A stretch of 64,000 nucleotides of DNA from Billgrantia tianxiuensis (GCF_009834345.1 NZ_CP035042.1:3472001-3536000); one strand, 5' to 3'; shown: positions 28,773-38,214, numbered from the stretch's first letter. A program made the numbers and translations. Notes: generated from the sequence alone by a model not told the origin.

Positions 28773-30267
28773 TTGGTAGCGCAACTCAGGGATTTCCTAC
28801 ACGCACTGACCCATGCTCTACGCAACCTGTTACCCATCATCATCGTAGTGGTGGCGTTTCAGGCACTGCTGCTGCGCGAGTGGCCGGAGGGCGGGTTGGG
28901 CATGGCAACGGGGCTGCTGGTTGTCGCCGTTGGCGTCGCCCTGTTCCTGCAGGGACTCGAGTTGAGCATCTTTCCGGTGGGCAAGCGGCTCGCCAATCAG
29001 TTTGCCCGCCGCGGCTCCATGCCATTGTTGATGCTGTTCGGATTCGCCATCGGCTTTTCCGCCGTGGTGGCGGAACCGGCACTGATCGCCGTGGCCGAAC
29101 AGGCCGCCATGATCAGCGAAGGGCGCATCGACGCCTTCACCCTGCGCCTGATCGTAGCAAGCTCGGTAGGGCTGGTGATGGCAATGGGCGTATTCCGCGT
29201 GATTCTCGGCCACCCCCTGCACTGGTACATGATCGTCGGCTACGTGATGGTGGTGCTGGTGACTTTCTTCGCCCCGAGGAGATCGTGGGGCTGGCCTACG
29301 ACTCCGGCGGTGTGACCACCAATATCGTGACCGTGCCGCTGATCGCTGCACTGGGTATCGGCCTTGCCGCCTCGATCCGTGGGCGCAATCCGCTCACCGA
29401 CGGCTTTGGCCTGGTAGCGCTGGCGGTGATGGTGCCGATGATCAGCGTGCAGCTCTACGGCATCCTGGTCTATGCCGACCCGGGTACCCTGGCCGGCGGT
29501 GCCGAGCTGATGCTCACCGAGAGCGACGCCGAGCCTCCCGCCGGCTGGGTGACGATGATTCTCGATCTGTTCGGCATGCTGCGCGACGTGCTGCCGATCA
29601 TTCTGGTGATTCTCTTCTTTCAGTACGCCGTGCTGCGCCACCCTCTGGCCAGCCCACTCAAGGTTGGTGTGGGCTTCGCCCTGGTGATCGTGGGCCTGTA
29701 TGCCTTCGTGGTGGGCCTCAAGCTCGGCTTGTTCCCGATCGGTCAGAGCATGGCCGCCCAGTTGATCGGCTTCGATACTTGGTTGTGGGTCTACCTGTTC
29801 GCCTTCTGCATCGGCTTTGCCACCACCATGGCCGAACCGGCACTGATCGCCGTGGGTCAGCAGGCTGAGGAAGCCGCCGCCGGTAAGATCCAGGGCAACG
29901 TCATTCGCCTGTTGGTCGCCCTGGGGTAGCCATCGGCATCACCATCGGCGTGCACCGCATCATCGTCGGCGATTCCATCCACCATTACATCATCGGCGGC
30001 TACCTGCTGGTGATACTGCTCACCGCTTTGGCGCCACGCTACATCGTGGCACTGGCTTTCGATCTCGGCGGCGTCACCACATCCGAGGTGACGGTGCCAC
30101 TGGTCACCGCGCTGGGGATCGGCCTGGCCAGCCAGATCGAGGGGCGCAACGTGCTGATCGACGGCTTCGGGCTGATCGCCTTCGCCTCGATCTTTCCTAT
30201 CGTGACTGTGATGAGCTATGCCATTCTGATGGAAAGGATGGCACCGCCGGGAGGCAAGACGAGATGA
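28773..30267 (+). CDS. DUF1538 membrane protein, two frameshifts in this sequence
   Basis: Joined across one-base shortfalls in CCCC 29272-29275 and GGGG 29923-29926, this is a ~498-residue membrane protein of two homologous halves. Each half has AEPALIAV followed by a Gln-Ala pair, GVTT then T/S-x-VTVPL, and GIGLA then GRN-L-DGFGL-A. The duplicated membrane fold with conserved Glu/Asp and Gly motifs suggests a transporter or channel, but its substrate is unknown. I favour a TTG start at 28773, six bases after AGGGAG; an ATG at 28716 lacks a ribosome-binding site. The stop overlaps the PII-like gene (ATGA). Confidence 0.82.
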
Positions 30268-30614
30268 AGTTTTCGCTGTTGGTCGCCATCGTGCCGGAAG
30301 ATCTCGAGCAGGAGTGCATCGACGCCGCGACCGAGGCCGGGGCAGTCGGCATGACACTGATGACCGGCCGTGGCATTGGTGGCGAACGCAAGAAGACTTT
30401 TTTTGGGCTGACCTACGAGGGCAGCCAGAGCATCATGCTGCTGACGCTGGAGAAGAGTCTCTCGCTGAGAGTACTCAAGGCGATACGCCAGGTGCTCAAC
30501 CCGACAGGCGAGGACTCGCGGGGGCTGGTGATGACGTTGCCGGTGGAGCACTTGGGTGGCATCGACATGGCGCAGGTCAAGCGCTTCGAAGAACGACTCA
30601 GACAAGATGTTTGA
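30264..30614 (+). CDS. PII-like signalling protein
   Basis: A 116-residue protein with the PII ferredoxin-like pattern: an opening strand KFSLLVAIVPEDLEQECIDAA, a T-loop region around TLMTGRGIGGERKKTF, and a C-terminal strand. It lacks the GlnB/GlnK uridylylated Tyr motif, so it belongs to the wider PII-like group that binds adenyl nucleotides and regulates neighbouring transporters. It is coupled to the DUF1538 gene by ATGA overlap, which strongly suggests it gates or senses for that membrane protein. Confidence 0.8.
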   Translation: MKFSLLVAIVPEDLEQECIDAATEAGAVGMTLMTGRGIGGERKKTFFGLTYEGSQSIMLLTLEKSLSLRVLKAIRQVLNPTGEDSRGLVMTLPVEHLGGIDMAQVKRFEERLRQDV

Positions 30615-30640
30615 ACGAGTGGATTGACGGAGAGAACCAG

Positions 30641-31027
30641 ATGCTGGTCAAGGACATCATGAACCGCGACGTGGTGACAGTTTCGCCTTTTGCCACCTTG
30701 CGCGACGCGCTGAGCCTGATGAAGCGCCACAACCTCAAGAGTCTGGTGGTGGAGCAGCAGGATCCACATGACGCCTGGGGGCTGATCACCTACACCAATA
30801 TCCTCAAGACCATCGTCGCGGAAAACGGCGACATCGACCTGATCAACGTCTACGACGTCTGCGCCAAACCCGCCATCGGCGTAGGTGAGTCGCTCGATGT
30901 ACGCCATGTGGCCAGCCTAATGACCGACAGCGTGGTCAAGCGGGTGCTGGTGCTCGACGACAACAAGCTACTGGGTCTGGTCACCATGGATGATATCGTA
31001 GGCACCGTTCTCGACATGATCGAGTAA
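30641..31027 (+). CDS. CBS-domain pair protein
   Basis: A 128-residue protein that is nothing but a CBS pair: MLVKDIMNRDVVTVSPFATLRDAL for the first and VGESLDVRHVASLM to LLGLVTMDDIVGTVLDMIE for the second. CBS pairs bind AMP, ATP or other adenosyl ligands. It lies 26 bp after the PII-like gene, so this operon holds two adenosyl-nucleotide sensors behind one membrane protein. Function inferred from context only. Confidence 0.88.
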   Translation: MLVKDIMNRDVVTVSPFATLRDALSLMKRHNLKSLVVEQQDPHDAWGLITYTNILKTIVAENGDIDLINVYDVCAKPAIGVGESLDVRHVASLMTDSVVKRVLVLDDNKLLGLVTMDDIVGTVLDMIE

Positions 31028-31044
31028 GCCAACCGGACCCGCTT

Positions 31045-31331
31045 ATGCAAGATTTCTTTTCCTGGCTGGGCCAGACCCTGGGCGAGATCATTCGCTTCGT
31101 GGTCGACCTGCTGATTCTGTTCTTCTACAACCTGGGGGCTTCCGCCCGGGGCTTTTTCGATGGCCTGGCCAACGCACTGGGCATACCCCCCACGCTGATC
31201 AGCCTGGCGGTGCTGCTGCTCGGCCTGTGGCTACTCTATCTCGCCCTGCGCGCCCTGCTGCGCCGACGCATCATCGCCACCCTGATCTGGGCGGTGCTGG
31301 GGTGGTGGTGCTGAGCTGGCTGATCTATTGA
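31045..31331 (+). CDS. Small two-helix membrane protein, frameshift near its end
   Basis: Read as it stands the frame ends at 31314 with ...AVLGWWC. Adding one G to the GGGG run 31299-31302 gives ...AVLGVVVLSWLIY and a stop at 31329-31331, a more natural hydrophobic end (95 residues). Two or three hydrophobic segments are present (IIRFVVDLLILFFYNLGA, LISLAVLLLGLWLLYLALRALL, and the C-terminal end). No family recognised. It is the last gene of the DUF1538-PII-CBS run, 17 bp after the CBS gene, and probably part of that complex. Confidence 0.6.
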
Positions 31332-31503
31332 TTGGGCGGAGGCTTTGCTGCTGCGCTCAGGCACTTGATGATAAAAGCTGGCCGCCGGCGGTGCCGATAC
31401 GTCGGACTGTCGCTCTCCTCATGTAGCAGGCTACATTCCGGGAGCTGCGCTCCGGCGGCGACCAGCCTCTCATCGCTCGCGACGCAAATCACTCTCGCCC
31501 AAT
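31331..31503. repeat. Nested inverted-repeat element
   Basis: The gap between the small membrane protein and pepN is bounded by ATTGGGCG (31331-31338) and its exact complement CGCCCAAT (31496-31503). Inside are GCCGCCGG (31381-31388) and CCGGCGGC (31452-31459), the hairpin ATGTAGC-AG-GCTACAT (31421-31436), and GGAGC-TGC-GCTCC (31441-31453). No coding frame. The nested symmetry looks like a MITE- or BIME-type dispersed repeat, or a complex terminator for the convergent genes. Confidence 0.55.
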
Positions 31504-31513
31504 TGCCTGCACA

Positions 31514-34147
31514 TTAAGCAAGGGCTTTTTCGATCACCTCATACACATTGGGCGAGAGCTTCTCGGCACGGATGCGTTCGAGTTCGCCCTTCATCAGTTC
31601 CTGACGCGATTCGTCGAAGCGCTGCCAGCGGGTGAGCGGCGTGACCAGGCGCGCGGCGATCTCGGGGTTGAGCCGGTTGAGTTCGATCACCACGTCGGTC
31701 AACAGCCGGTAGCCCTCCCCGTCGGCACGATGGAAATTGATCCGGTTCTGGTTGGCGAAGGCGCCAACCAGAGCACGTACCTTGTTGGGGTTCTTCAGCG
31801 AGAAGGCCGGATGCGCCATCAGGTGCTTGACCCGCTCCAGCGCATCCGGCTGAGGCCGGGTGACCTGAATGGTGAACCACTGATCCATTACCAGCGAGTC
31901 GTGAGCCCACTTCTCACCGAAGGCACGCAGGGCCGGCGCCGCCAGGTCGTCGCGGCTGCTATGGGTAAGCAGCGTAAGCGCATGACGTACGTCGGTCATG
32001 TTATGGTCGGCCTCGAACTGCCGGCGAGCGATGTCAATGCCCTGCTCGTCCTCGATCGCCATCAGGTAGGAGAGCGCCACGTTCTTCAAGCTGCGCCGGG
32101 AGATCTGCTCGGGCTCCGGCGCGTAGGGTGCATCGCTCACGTTCTCCTCGTAGACGCGCAGGAAGCCATCACGCAGCGTCGCCGCCAGCGACTGCTTGAC
32201 GAAGTTGCGCGCCGCGTGGATCGCCTCGACGTCGACCAGCGGCTGCTGCTCGGCGATATAGGCCTCGCTCGGCAGCGTCAGCATCTCGGCTAGCACCGCC
32301 TTGTCGTCGCTGCCGCGCTCGAGCAGAGCGCGGAACGCCTCGACCACGCGCGGGTCCATGACCTTCTCGACGCCATTGCGATGGGCGGCGATCAGGTCGT
32401 CCAGCGCCAGCATCGCCAGGCGCTGGCCGGCGTCCCAGCGATTGAAGCCATCCGAATCGTTGGCCAGCAGGAAGGCCAGATCCTCGCGACTATAAGGGAA
32501 GCGCAGTTGAACCGGTGCCGAGAAGCCGCGCAATAGCGAGGGTACCGGCGCTTCAGGCACGTCGGTGAAGACGAAGGTCTGCTCCGCCTCGCGCAGGTGG
32601 ATCACGCCATCGCCGCCGAGCGACTCCCCTTCCAGCGTCAGGGCAAGGTCGCGCCCCGTCTTGGTGCCCACCAACCCCATGCGAATGGGAATGTGCAGCG
32701 GGCTTTTCTCGGGCTGGCCGGGAGTCGCCGGCGTACGCTGGCGCAAGGTCAGGTGATACGCCGTGTTGGCGTAGTCGTACTCGCCGTAGGCATCGATCTC
32801 TGGCGTGCCGGCCTGGAAGTACCACAGCATGAACTGGGAGAGGTCCTGGCCTGAGGCTTCTGCCATGCAGTCGACGAAGTCCTCGATGGTCACCGCCTGG
32901 CCGTCGAAACGCTCGAAGTAGAGGTCGCTGCCGCGGCGGAAGGCCTCCCAGCCCACCAGGTTGCTCAGCATGCGTACCACTTCGGCACCCTTCTCGTAGA
33001 TGGTCAGAGTGTAGAAGTTGCCGATCTCGATGTAGTGGTCGGGGCGCACCGGATGGGCGGTGGGGCCGGCATCCTCGGCGAACTGGGCGGTGCGGAAAAA
33101 GGCAACGTCCTCGATGCGCTTTACCGCCGCCGAATTGACGTCGGCGGAGAAGCACTGATCGCGAAAGACGGTAAACCCCTCCTTCAGCGACAGCTGGAAC
33201 CAGTCGCGGCAGGTGACGCGGTTGCCCGACCAGTTGTGGAAATACTCATGGGCGACGATTCCCTCGACCCGCTGGAAGGTGGCATCGGTAGCGGTGTGCG
33301 GATGGGTCAGCACCGCCGCAGAGTTGAAGATGTTGAGCCCCTTGTTCTCCATCGCGCCCATATTGAAGTCGTTGACCGCCACGATCATGAACAGGTCGAG
33401 GTCATACTCGCGGCCGTAAGTCTCTTCATCCCACTGCATGGCACGCTTGAGCGAGGCCATGGCGTGGTCGGTCTTGCCCAGGTTCTCCTCCTCGACCCAG
33501 ATCTGCAGCGTGACCTCGCGTCCACTCATGGTGACGAAGCGATCCTCCACCTTTTGCAGGTCACCGCCTACCAGGGCGAACAGGTAGCTGGGCTTGGGAA
33601 AGGGGTCGTTCCAGGTGACGAAGTGGCGCCCCCCGGGCAGCTCGCCCCGCTCTACCGGGTTGCCGTTGGAAAGCAGCACCGGCAGGCTCGCCCGATCGCC
33701 GATCACCGTGGTGGAAAAGGTCGCCATCACGTCCGGACGATCGGGGTAGTAGGTGATGCGGCGGAATCCTTCGGCCTCGCACTGGGTGCAGTACATGCCG
33801 TTGGAGAGATAGAGCCCTTCCAGTGCCGTGTTCTCCTGGGGCGCGATCTCCACCTCGGTATCCAGGCGGAACCGACCGGGCGGGTTGTGCACGGTCAATC
33901 CGGTATCGCTCAGTGTGTATTCGTCGTCGGCCAGTACCTGGCCATCGATGGCGATACGCTTGAGTATCAGTTGCTCGCCATCGAGCTGCAGTGGCGCGTC
34001 GCCTCCGCTCTGCGGGTGGCGCTCAATTTGCAGGCTCGCCTTGACGCTGGTAGCGGCGGGGTCCAGTTCGAAGGTCAGCTCGACATGAGACACACGATAG
34101 GCGGGCGGCCGGTAGTCGTGGCGATGGGTCGGCTTGGGTTCAGACAT
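31514..34147 (-). CDS. pepN: Aminopeptidase N
   Basis: An 877-residue M1 zinc aminopeptidase. Substrate-recognition motif GAMENKGLN, zinc motif HEYFHNWSGNRVTCRDWFQL with the third ligand Glu in LKEG, and the C-terminal DUF3458-type domains of the bacterial PepN. Cytosolic, broad specificity, releases N-terminal residues from peptides. The start at 34147 (MSEPKPTHRHDYRPP) follows AGGAG; a slightly longer in-frame start is less likely. Confidence 0.96.
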   Translation of the reverse strand: MSEPKPTHRHDYRPPAYRVSHVELTFELDPAATSVKASLQIERHPQSGGDAPLQLDGEQLILKRIAIDGQVLADDEYTLSDTGLTVHNPPGRFRLDTEVEIAPQENTALEGLYLSNGMYCTQCEAEGFRRITYYPDRPDVMATFSTTVIGDRASLPVLLSNGNPVERGELPGGRHFVTWNDPFPKPSYLFALVGGDLQKVEDRFVTMSGREVTLQIWVEEENLGKTDHAMASLKRAMQWDEETYGREYDLDLFMIVAVNDFNMGAMENKGLNIFNSAAVLTHPHTATDATFQRVEGIVAHEYFHNWSGNRVTCRDWFQLSLKEGFTVFRDQCFSADVNSAAVKRIEDVAFFRTAQFAEDAGPTAHPVRPDHYIEIGNFYTLTIYEKGAEVVRMLSNLVGWEAFRRGSDLYFERFDGQAVTIEDFVDCMAEASGQDLSQFMLWYFQAGTPEIDAYGEYDYANTAYHLTLRQRTPATPGQPEKSPLHIPIRMGLVGTKTGRDLALTLEGESLGGDGVIHLREAEQTFVFTDVPEAPVPSLLRGFSAPVQLRFPYSREDLAFLLANDSDGFNRWDAGQRLAMLALDDLIAAHRNGVEKVMDPRVVEAFRALLERGSDDKAVLAEMLTLPSEAYIAEQQPLVDVEAIHAARNFVKQSLAATLRDGFLRVYEENVSDAPYAPEPEQISRRSLKNVALSYLMAIEDEQGIDIARRQFEADHNMTDVRHALTLLTHSSRDDLAAPALRAFGEKWAHDSLVMDQWFTIQVTRPQPDALERVKHLMAHPAFSLKNPNKVRALVGAFANQNRINFHRADGEGYRLLTDVVIELNRLNPEIAARLVTPLTRWQRFDESRQELMKGELERIRAEKLSPNVYEVIEKALA

Positions 34148-34220
34148 CGGGAATGGCTCCTGTCCATGGTCGACGCCCATTGTACGGTTGCCGGCTCCCC
34201 AACCTCAAAGGCGCTTGCCC

Positions 34221-34615
34221 TCAACGCCGGATCAGGCGCACCGCTGTGCTGCCGGGCTCTGGCCGCGTCACGATCCACAACCCCAGCAAGGCCAGACCAG
34301 ACACCAACAGTAGCTTCAGCCATACCACGCTGAGCGTCACCAGCAGCACCAGGATCGAGAAGGCCAGCATCAGGCCGGCAATCCATTTGGCATGGCGGGG
34401 TATGGCGCGCTCCCCTCCCAAGCCACCACGGTGGGGCCAAAACGTGGATGCTCACGTATCCACGAGGCAAAACGCGGCGAGCCACGGGAGGCCGCCCATA
34501 CCGCCAGCAGCATGAAGCAGGTCGTCGGCATCAATGGCACGAAGACGCCTACCACGCCGAGCGCGAAACTGGCCCAGGCCAAGGCGATATAAAGGGCTCG
34601 ACGAAGCGAATGCAT
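34221..34615 (-). CDS. ybaN: DUF454 inner-membrane protein (YbaN), one frameshift
   Basis: Two frames joined at CCCC 34412-34415 (one base short) give a 131-residue protein: three to four hydrophobic helices, with ALGVVGVFVPLMPTTCFMLLA and WIREHPRFGPTV, the typical DUF454/YbaN landmarks. Function unknown. The start at 34615 has GGAGC seven bases upstream. Stands alone between pepN and the hsp20 terminator. Confidence 0.82.
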
Positions 34616-34724
34616 GCATGAAGCTCCAGATTCGGCATCTTTGCTGCTGCTTCCATTGAAGCCCATCTCCCTCTGGCAGGCCAATCGGCTAAGGCTATGG
34701 ACCTCTTCGTAAAAAAATCACTGC

Positions 34725-34754
34725 GTAAAAAGAAAGCCCGCCCGAAGGCGAGCT
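34725..34754 (-). terminator. Rho-independent terminator of hsp20
   Basis: Minus strand: AGCTCGCC, loop TTCG, GGCGGGCT (one U-G pair), then TTCTTTTT. Starts 18 bp after the hsp20 stop. Confidence 0.85.
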
Positions 34755-34772
34755 GACAGACCCAAGCCACTT

Positions 34773-35303
34773 TTACTGAATGGGAATCTCGCGGCGATTC
34801 GCTTTCACCTCGCCACTGCGCGGCACCCTTATCTTGAGTATGCCGTGATCGAAGGATGCCTTGATCTCCTCGGTCTGCGCATCGGCGGGTAGGTCCAGCA
34901 CCCTGCGGAAGTTGCCATAAGAGCGTTCGATACGCTGGTAGCGATCCTCCTGGGTACTGCTCTCCTGGCGTTTCTCGCCTTCGATGACCAGGCGGCTGTC
35001 GTCCAGGGTGAGCTTGATGTCCTTCTCTTCCACGCCAGGCACTTCGACGCTGATCATGTATTCGTCATCGCGCTCGGCGATGTCGAGCTGCGGCCTCAAC
35101 AAGCTCGGCATCTCCCCGAAGCGGCTCTCTAGGAAAGGCATGCCGAATTGACGCATGACGTCGTTCATCCAGCGATCGAGTTCCTGATGCAAGCCGACGA
35201 ACGGTGTCAGCTCACTCTGCCTGGGCTCCACGGGAACCGGTACTCCGGCATCGCCGCGCTCGCTCCTGAACCAATTCCAGGGAGAGAGTTTGTGCAATTT
35301 CAT
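34773..35303 (-). CDS. Small heat-shock protein Hsp20
   Basis: A 176-residue alpha-crystallin-domain holdase. The core begins about residue 68 (LRPQLDIAERDDEYMISVEVPGV) and includes DIKLTLDDSRLVIEGEK and the C-terminal GILKIRVPR; the IxI-like tail is IPIQ. It keeps unfolding proteins from aggregating for DnaK/ClpB. A sigma-32-like promoter lies about 75-105 bp upstream and a terminator follows. The N-terminal WNWFRS and ELTPF-LHQELDRWMNDVM regions resemble the archaeal/bacterial Hsp20 group A type. Confidence 0.92.
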   Translation of the reverse strand: MKLHKLSPWNWFRSERGDAGVPVPVEPRQSELTPFVGLHQELDRWMNDVMRQFGMPFLESRFGEMPSLLRPQLDIAERDDEYMISVEVPGVEEKDIKLTLDDSRLVIEGEKRQESSTQEDRYQRIERSYGNFRRVLDLPADAQTEEIKASFDHGILKIRVPRSGEVKANRREIPIQ

Positions 35304-35378
35304 ACGCCACCTCCTGTTCGTGACAAGCCAATGTGACGCATCGGGCAGGCCTCACCGGCACTGCACTAGCACGAAGAG

Positions 35379-35406
35379 AATTGGTGGCGCCCAGCTGCTT
35401 TTCAAG
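35379..35406 (-). promoter_or_regulatory. Sigma-32-type promoter of hsp20
   Basis: Minus strand: CTTGAAA (preceded by CCC), a 13-bp spacer, then CACCAATT, a partial match to CCCCATNT. The same 13-bp spacing is seen at the htpG promoter in this window. Confidence 0.65.
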
Positions 35407-35479
35407 GGGAGTTCGGACATCCCTTGCGCCAGGTCAAGTTTACCATCGACCACGACTGGCCGATGGCAAGCGCGGCGTA

Positions 35480-35965
35480 TCAGTCGCGGAAATTGTCGAA
35501 CTGAAGGGCCAGGTCGGGACCGCCCTCGCCGCGCAGCATGGCGATGACCTCCTGCAGATCGTCGCGCTTCTTGCCGGTGACGCGCACCTTCTCGCCCTGG
35601 ATCTGAGCCTGGACCTTGAGCTTGCTGTCCTTGATACGCTTGACGATGTCCTTGGCTTCCGTCTGCTCGAGCCCCTGCTTGAGCTTGACCTCTTGACGGG
35701 CTCTGACACCGGAGAGCTCGGGCTCCTGCACGTCCATGCAGCGGGCATCGATGCCGCGAGCGATGAGCCGGTTGCGCAGCACGTCGAGCATCTGCTTGAG
35801 CTGGAAGTCGACCTCGGCTTCCAGCAGCACCGTATCGCCATTCAGTTCGAAGCTTGCCTTGACGCCCTTGAAATCGAAGCGCCCCTGAATCTCACGGTTG
35901 GCCTGATCGACGGCGTTGCTGGCTTCATGCTTGTCATATTCGGAAACGATATCGAAAGAAGGCAT
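35480..35965 (-). CDS. yajQ: YajQ family nucleotide-binding protein (UPF0234)
   Basis: A 161-residue protein with the complete YajQ pattern: [25 protein letters not shown]-like [14 protein letters not shown], and [15 protein letters not shown] [22 protein letters not shown]. YajQ proteins bind c-di-GMP in some species and act in gene regulation with a LysR-type partner. That is worth noting because a c-di-GMP-responsive polysaccharide locus lies 2.6 kb away, although no direct link is shown. Confidence 0.93.
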   Translation of the reverse strand: MPSFDIVSEYDKHEASNAVDQANREIQGRFDFKGVKASFELNGDTVLLEAEVDFQLKQMLDVLRNRLIARGIDARCMDVQEPELSGVRARQEVKLKQGLEQTEAKDIVKRIKDSKLKVQAQIQGEKVRVTGKKRDDLQEVIAMLRGEGGPDLALQFDNFRD

Positions 35966-36030
35966 GGCGATGTCTCTGTTTGCCCAAACATGCCGGAAGT
36001 TTACCAGTCCCTCTCGATCCCTGCGCGCCT

Positions 36031-36062
36031 AGCGGGCTGTCAGTTCAGTCCGACAGCCCGCT
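36031..36062 (-). terminator. Stem-loop over the GNAT stop codon
   Basis: A perfect 11-bp stem AGCGGGCTGTC / GACAGCCCGCT with a 10-nt loop includes the stop codon of the acetyltransferase gene. No T-tract follows on the minus strand. It could limit read-through into yajQ. Confidence 0.5.
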
Positions 36063-36522
36063 CTTCCGTTGCAACGACAAGAGGCTTGCTCATCTGCCAG
36101 CCGGCACAGCCATCCTCGTAGTAATCCTCGAGCCAGCGTTCGAGGCGAAAGCCCATGCGCCGGTAGAGCCCCAGGGCAGCACGGTTATCTACCCGGACCT
36201 CCAGGCCCAGCGCGGTGCAATCGTAACGGACGGCGACCCGCTCCAGGGCTTCGAGCAGTTGGCGCCCCAACCCGCTGCCGCGCGCTTGCGGATGCACGCA
36301 GAACGAATAGAGCCGGGCGCGGCGGCTGCCACGCCGGAACAACAGGGTGCCGTATCCCACCAGTCTCTCCCCGTCATCGGCGACGAGAGTCTCGGCATGA
36401 GCGCGATTCAACAGGTGCCACAGCTGTCGACGACTGAAGCGATCGCCGCTGAAGGCCACCTGCTCCAGGCGATAAAGTGCGCCCAGATCCTGCGGATGGG
36501 CCTGGCGCAGGGTGACGTTCAT
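36040..36522 (-). CDS. GNAT-family N-acetyltransferase
   Basis: A 160-residue GNAT protein: VTLRQAHPQDLGALYRLEQVAF, acetyl-CoA P-loop QARGSGLGRQLLEALE (Q/RxxGxG/A), and the C-terminal LGLEVRVDNRAALGLYRRMGF motif of RimI-type enzymes. It is divergent from the RimK-type gene across 183 bp; GNAT/RimK neighbours are common in proteobacteria and may modify the same target. Substrate unknown. Confidence 0.85.
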   Translation of the reverse strand: MNVTLRQAHPQDLGALYRLEQVAFSGDRFSRRQLWHLLNRAHAETLVADDGERLVGYGTLLFRRGSRRARLYSFCVHPQARGSGLGRQLLEALERVAVRYDCTALGLEVRVDNRAALGLYRRMGFRLERWLEDYYEDGCAGWQMSKPLVVATEERAVGLN

Positions 36523-36705
36523 GAAATTCTCCGGGACTGGCTGCAGCGATGTGGCAACAGGGCGATGACCATACGGACGACGACTGGGCCGTCAGTCATG
36601 AAATCATTTCACCTGTCGAAGCGCTTGTCGACTGCAAGATGCAACGGCATGCTGGCCGCATCCAGCGGCGTCATGCCGCCTCTTACACTCGAACGGAACT
36701 CGCCC

Positions 36706-38214
36706 ATGTGCCCTTTGCGAATCGTCATCGATCGGCAGGAAGACTGGCAGCCCTACTACCCTTCCGAAGACCTGATCAGCGCAGATGATTTCCTGGCCCT
36801 GGATCGGCGTCATCGCGCGGCCGCCGACCAAGATCGCAGCACCCACGTGATCAACCTGTGCGGCGAACTCGATTACCTGGGTACCGGCTACTATGTTTCG
36901 CTGCTCGCCCAGGCCCGCGGTCAACGTGTGCTGCCGAGCGTCGAAACGCTCAACGAGCTATCGCGCAAGGTCCTGGTCGATCTGCAGTTGGATACGCTGG
37001 CACCGCTGCTTGGCGAGCTGGCACGCCAGGGACGCCTGGCCGGCGACAGCGTGACGCTGCGCGTGTTGTTCGGCGAGTGTCGAGAACCCGAACTTGCCCG
37101 GTTGGCGCGCAAGCTCTTCGAACGCCTGCCGTGCCCCCTGCTGGAGGCACGCCTGGTGCGGCGCCACGACCTGTGGCGGCTGGCCCGACTCAAGCCAATC
37201 CACCTTCGTGACCTCAACGCCGAGGAACAGGATCTCTTCGCCTCCGCCCTCAATCGCCACTCGCGCAAGGTATGGCGCACACCCAAGGCGCGCCGTCGCT
37301 ATCGCTTCGACCTGGCCATTCTGATCGACCCCAAGGAGGCCATGCCACCGAGCAACAAGAGCGCGCTCAAGGCCTTCATCCGTGCTGGGCGCAAGCTAGG
37401 CATCGATGTCTCGCTGATCACTCGACGCGATGCAGGGCGGCTGGCCGAGTTCGATGGACTCTTCATCCGCGAGACCACGGCGTTGGACCATCACACCTAT
37501 CGCATGGCCCGCTTGGCCGAGCACGAAGGGTTGGTGGTGATCGATGCGCCACGCGACATCCTGCGTTGCACCAACAAGGTCTACCTGCATGCGCTGCTGC
37601 GCGCCCGCGGCGTGCCGGCGCCGGAAGGCGTACTGCTCAAGCGCCGCGACCGGCGCCCGCTCGGCGAGCGAATCGCCGGCCTGAGCTTCCCTCTGGTATT
37701 GAAGATTCCCGACGGCTCCTTCTCTCGCGGCGTGGTCAAGGTCGAATCGCTGGAGCAGCTAGAGCGCGAGGCCCGGCGCCTGTTCGAGGACTCCGCTCTG
37801 CTGCTGCTGCAGGAGTGGCTGCCGACCGAGTACGACTGGCGTATCGGCGTTCTGGATGGGCAGGTGCTGTTCGCCAGTCGCTACTACATGGCTCGCGGAC
37901 ATTGGCAGATCTATGACCATTCAGGCGCACGGGTGAAGAGCGGCGGCTTCACTACCCACGACCCCGCCGAGGTGCCACCAGCCGTCATTCGGGCGGCACT
38001 CAAGGCTACCCGCCTGATCGGCAACGGGCTCTATGGCGTGGATCTCAAACAGACAAAGGATCGCGTCGTCGTCATCGAGGTGAACGACAACCCCAATGTC
38101 GACGCCGGCATCGAGGACAGCGTGCTCGGGCGCCAGCTCTACGAGCGCATCATGGAGGTCTTTTTGACTCGTATGGAAGCGCGGGTCGCGGCCAGGACGG
38201 AAGGTGCCCGCTAA
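36706..38214 (+). CDS. RimK-family ATP-grasp ligase with N-terminal RLAN-type domain
   Basis: A 502-residue protein. The N-terminal ~200 residues (VIDRQEDWQPYYPSEDLISADDF, CGELDYLGTGYYVSLLAQARG) look like the RimK-like ATP-grasp N-terminal domain; the C-terminal half is an ATP-grasp ligase with VLKIPDGSFSRGVVKVES, QEWLPTEYDWRIGVLDG and VIEVNDNPNVDAG (Mg-binding Glu/Asn). Members attach amino acids, often Glu, to protein or peptide tails. I placed the start at 36706 (MCPLRIVIDRQED), because the upstream in-frame extension crosses the GNAT gene. Target unknown. Confidence 0.83.
   Translation: MCPLRIVIDRQEDWQPYYPSEDLISADDFLALDRRHRAAADQDRSTHVINLCGELDYLGTGYYVSLLAQARGQRVLPSVETLNELSRKVLVDLQLDTLAPLLGELARQGRLAGDSVTLRVLFGECREPELARLARKLFERLPCPLLEARLVRRHDLWRLARLKPIHLRDLNAEEQDLFASALNRHSRKVWRTPKARRRYRFDLAILIDPKEAMPPSNKSALKAFIRAGRKLGIDVSLITRRDAGRLAEFDGLFIRETTALDHHTYRMARLAEHEGLVVIDAPRDILRCTNKVYLHALLRARGVPAPEGVLLKRRDRRPLGERIAGLSFPLVLKIPDGSFSRGVVKVESLEQLEREARRLFEDSALLLLQEWLPTEYDWRIGVLDGQVLFASRYYMARGHWQIYDHSGARVKSGGFTTHDPAEVPPAVIRAALKATRLIGNGLYGVDLKQTKDRVVVIEVNDNPNVDAGIEDSVLGRQLYERIMEVFLTRMEARVAARTEGAR

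Noticed and set aside
35980..38214. A 744-residue RimK-type protein
   Set aside because: The first ~240 codons are antisense to the GNAT gene and lack homology; the family-like N-terminus begins at 36706.
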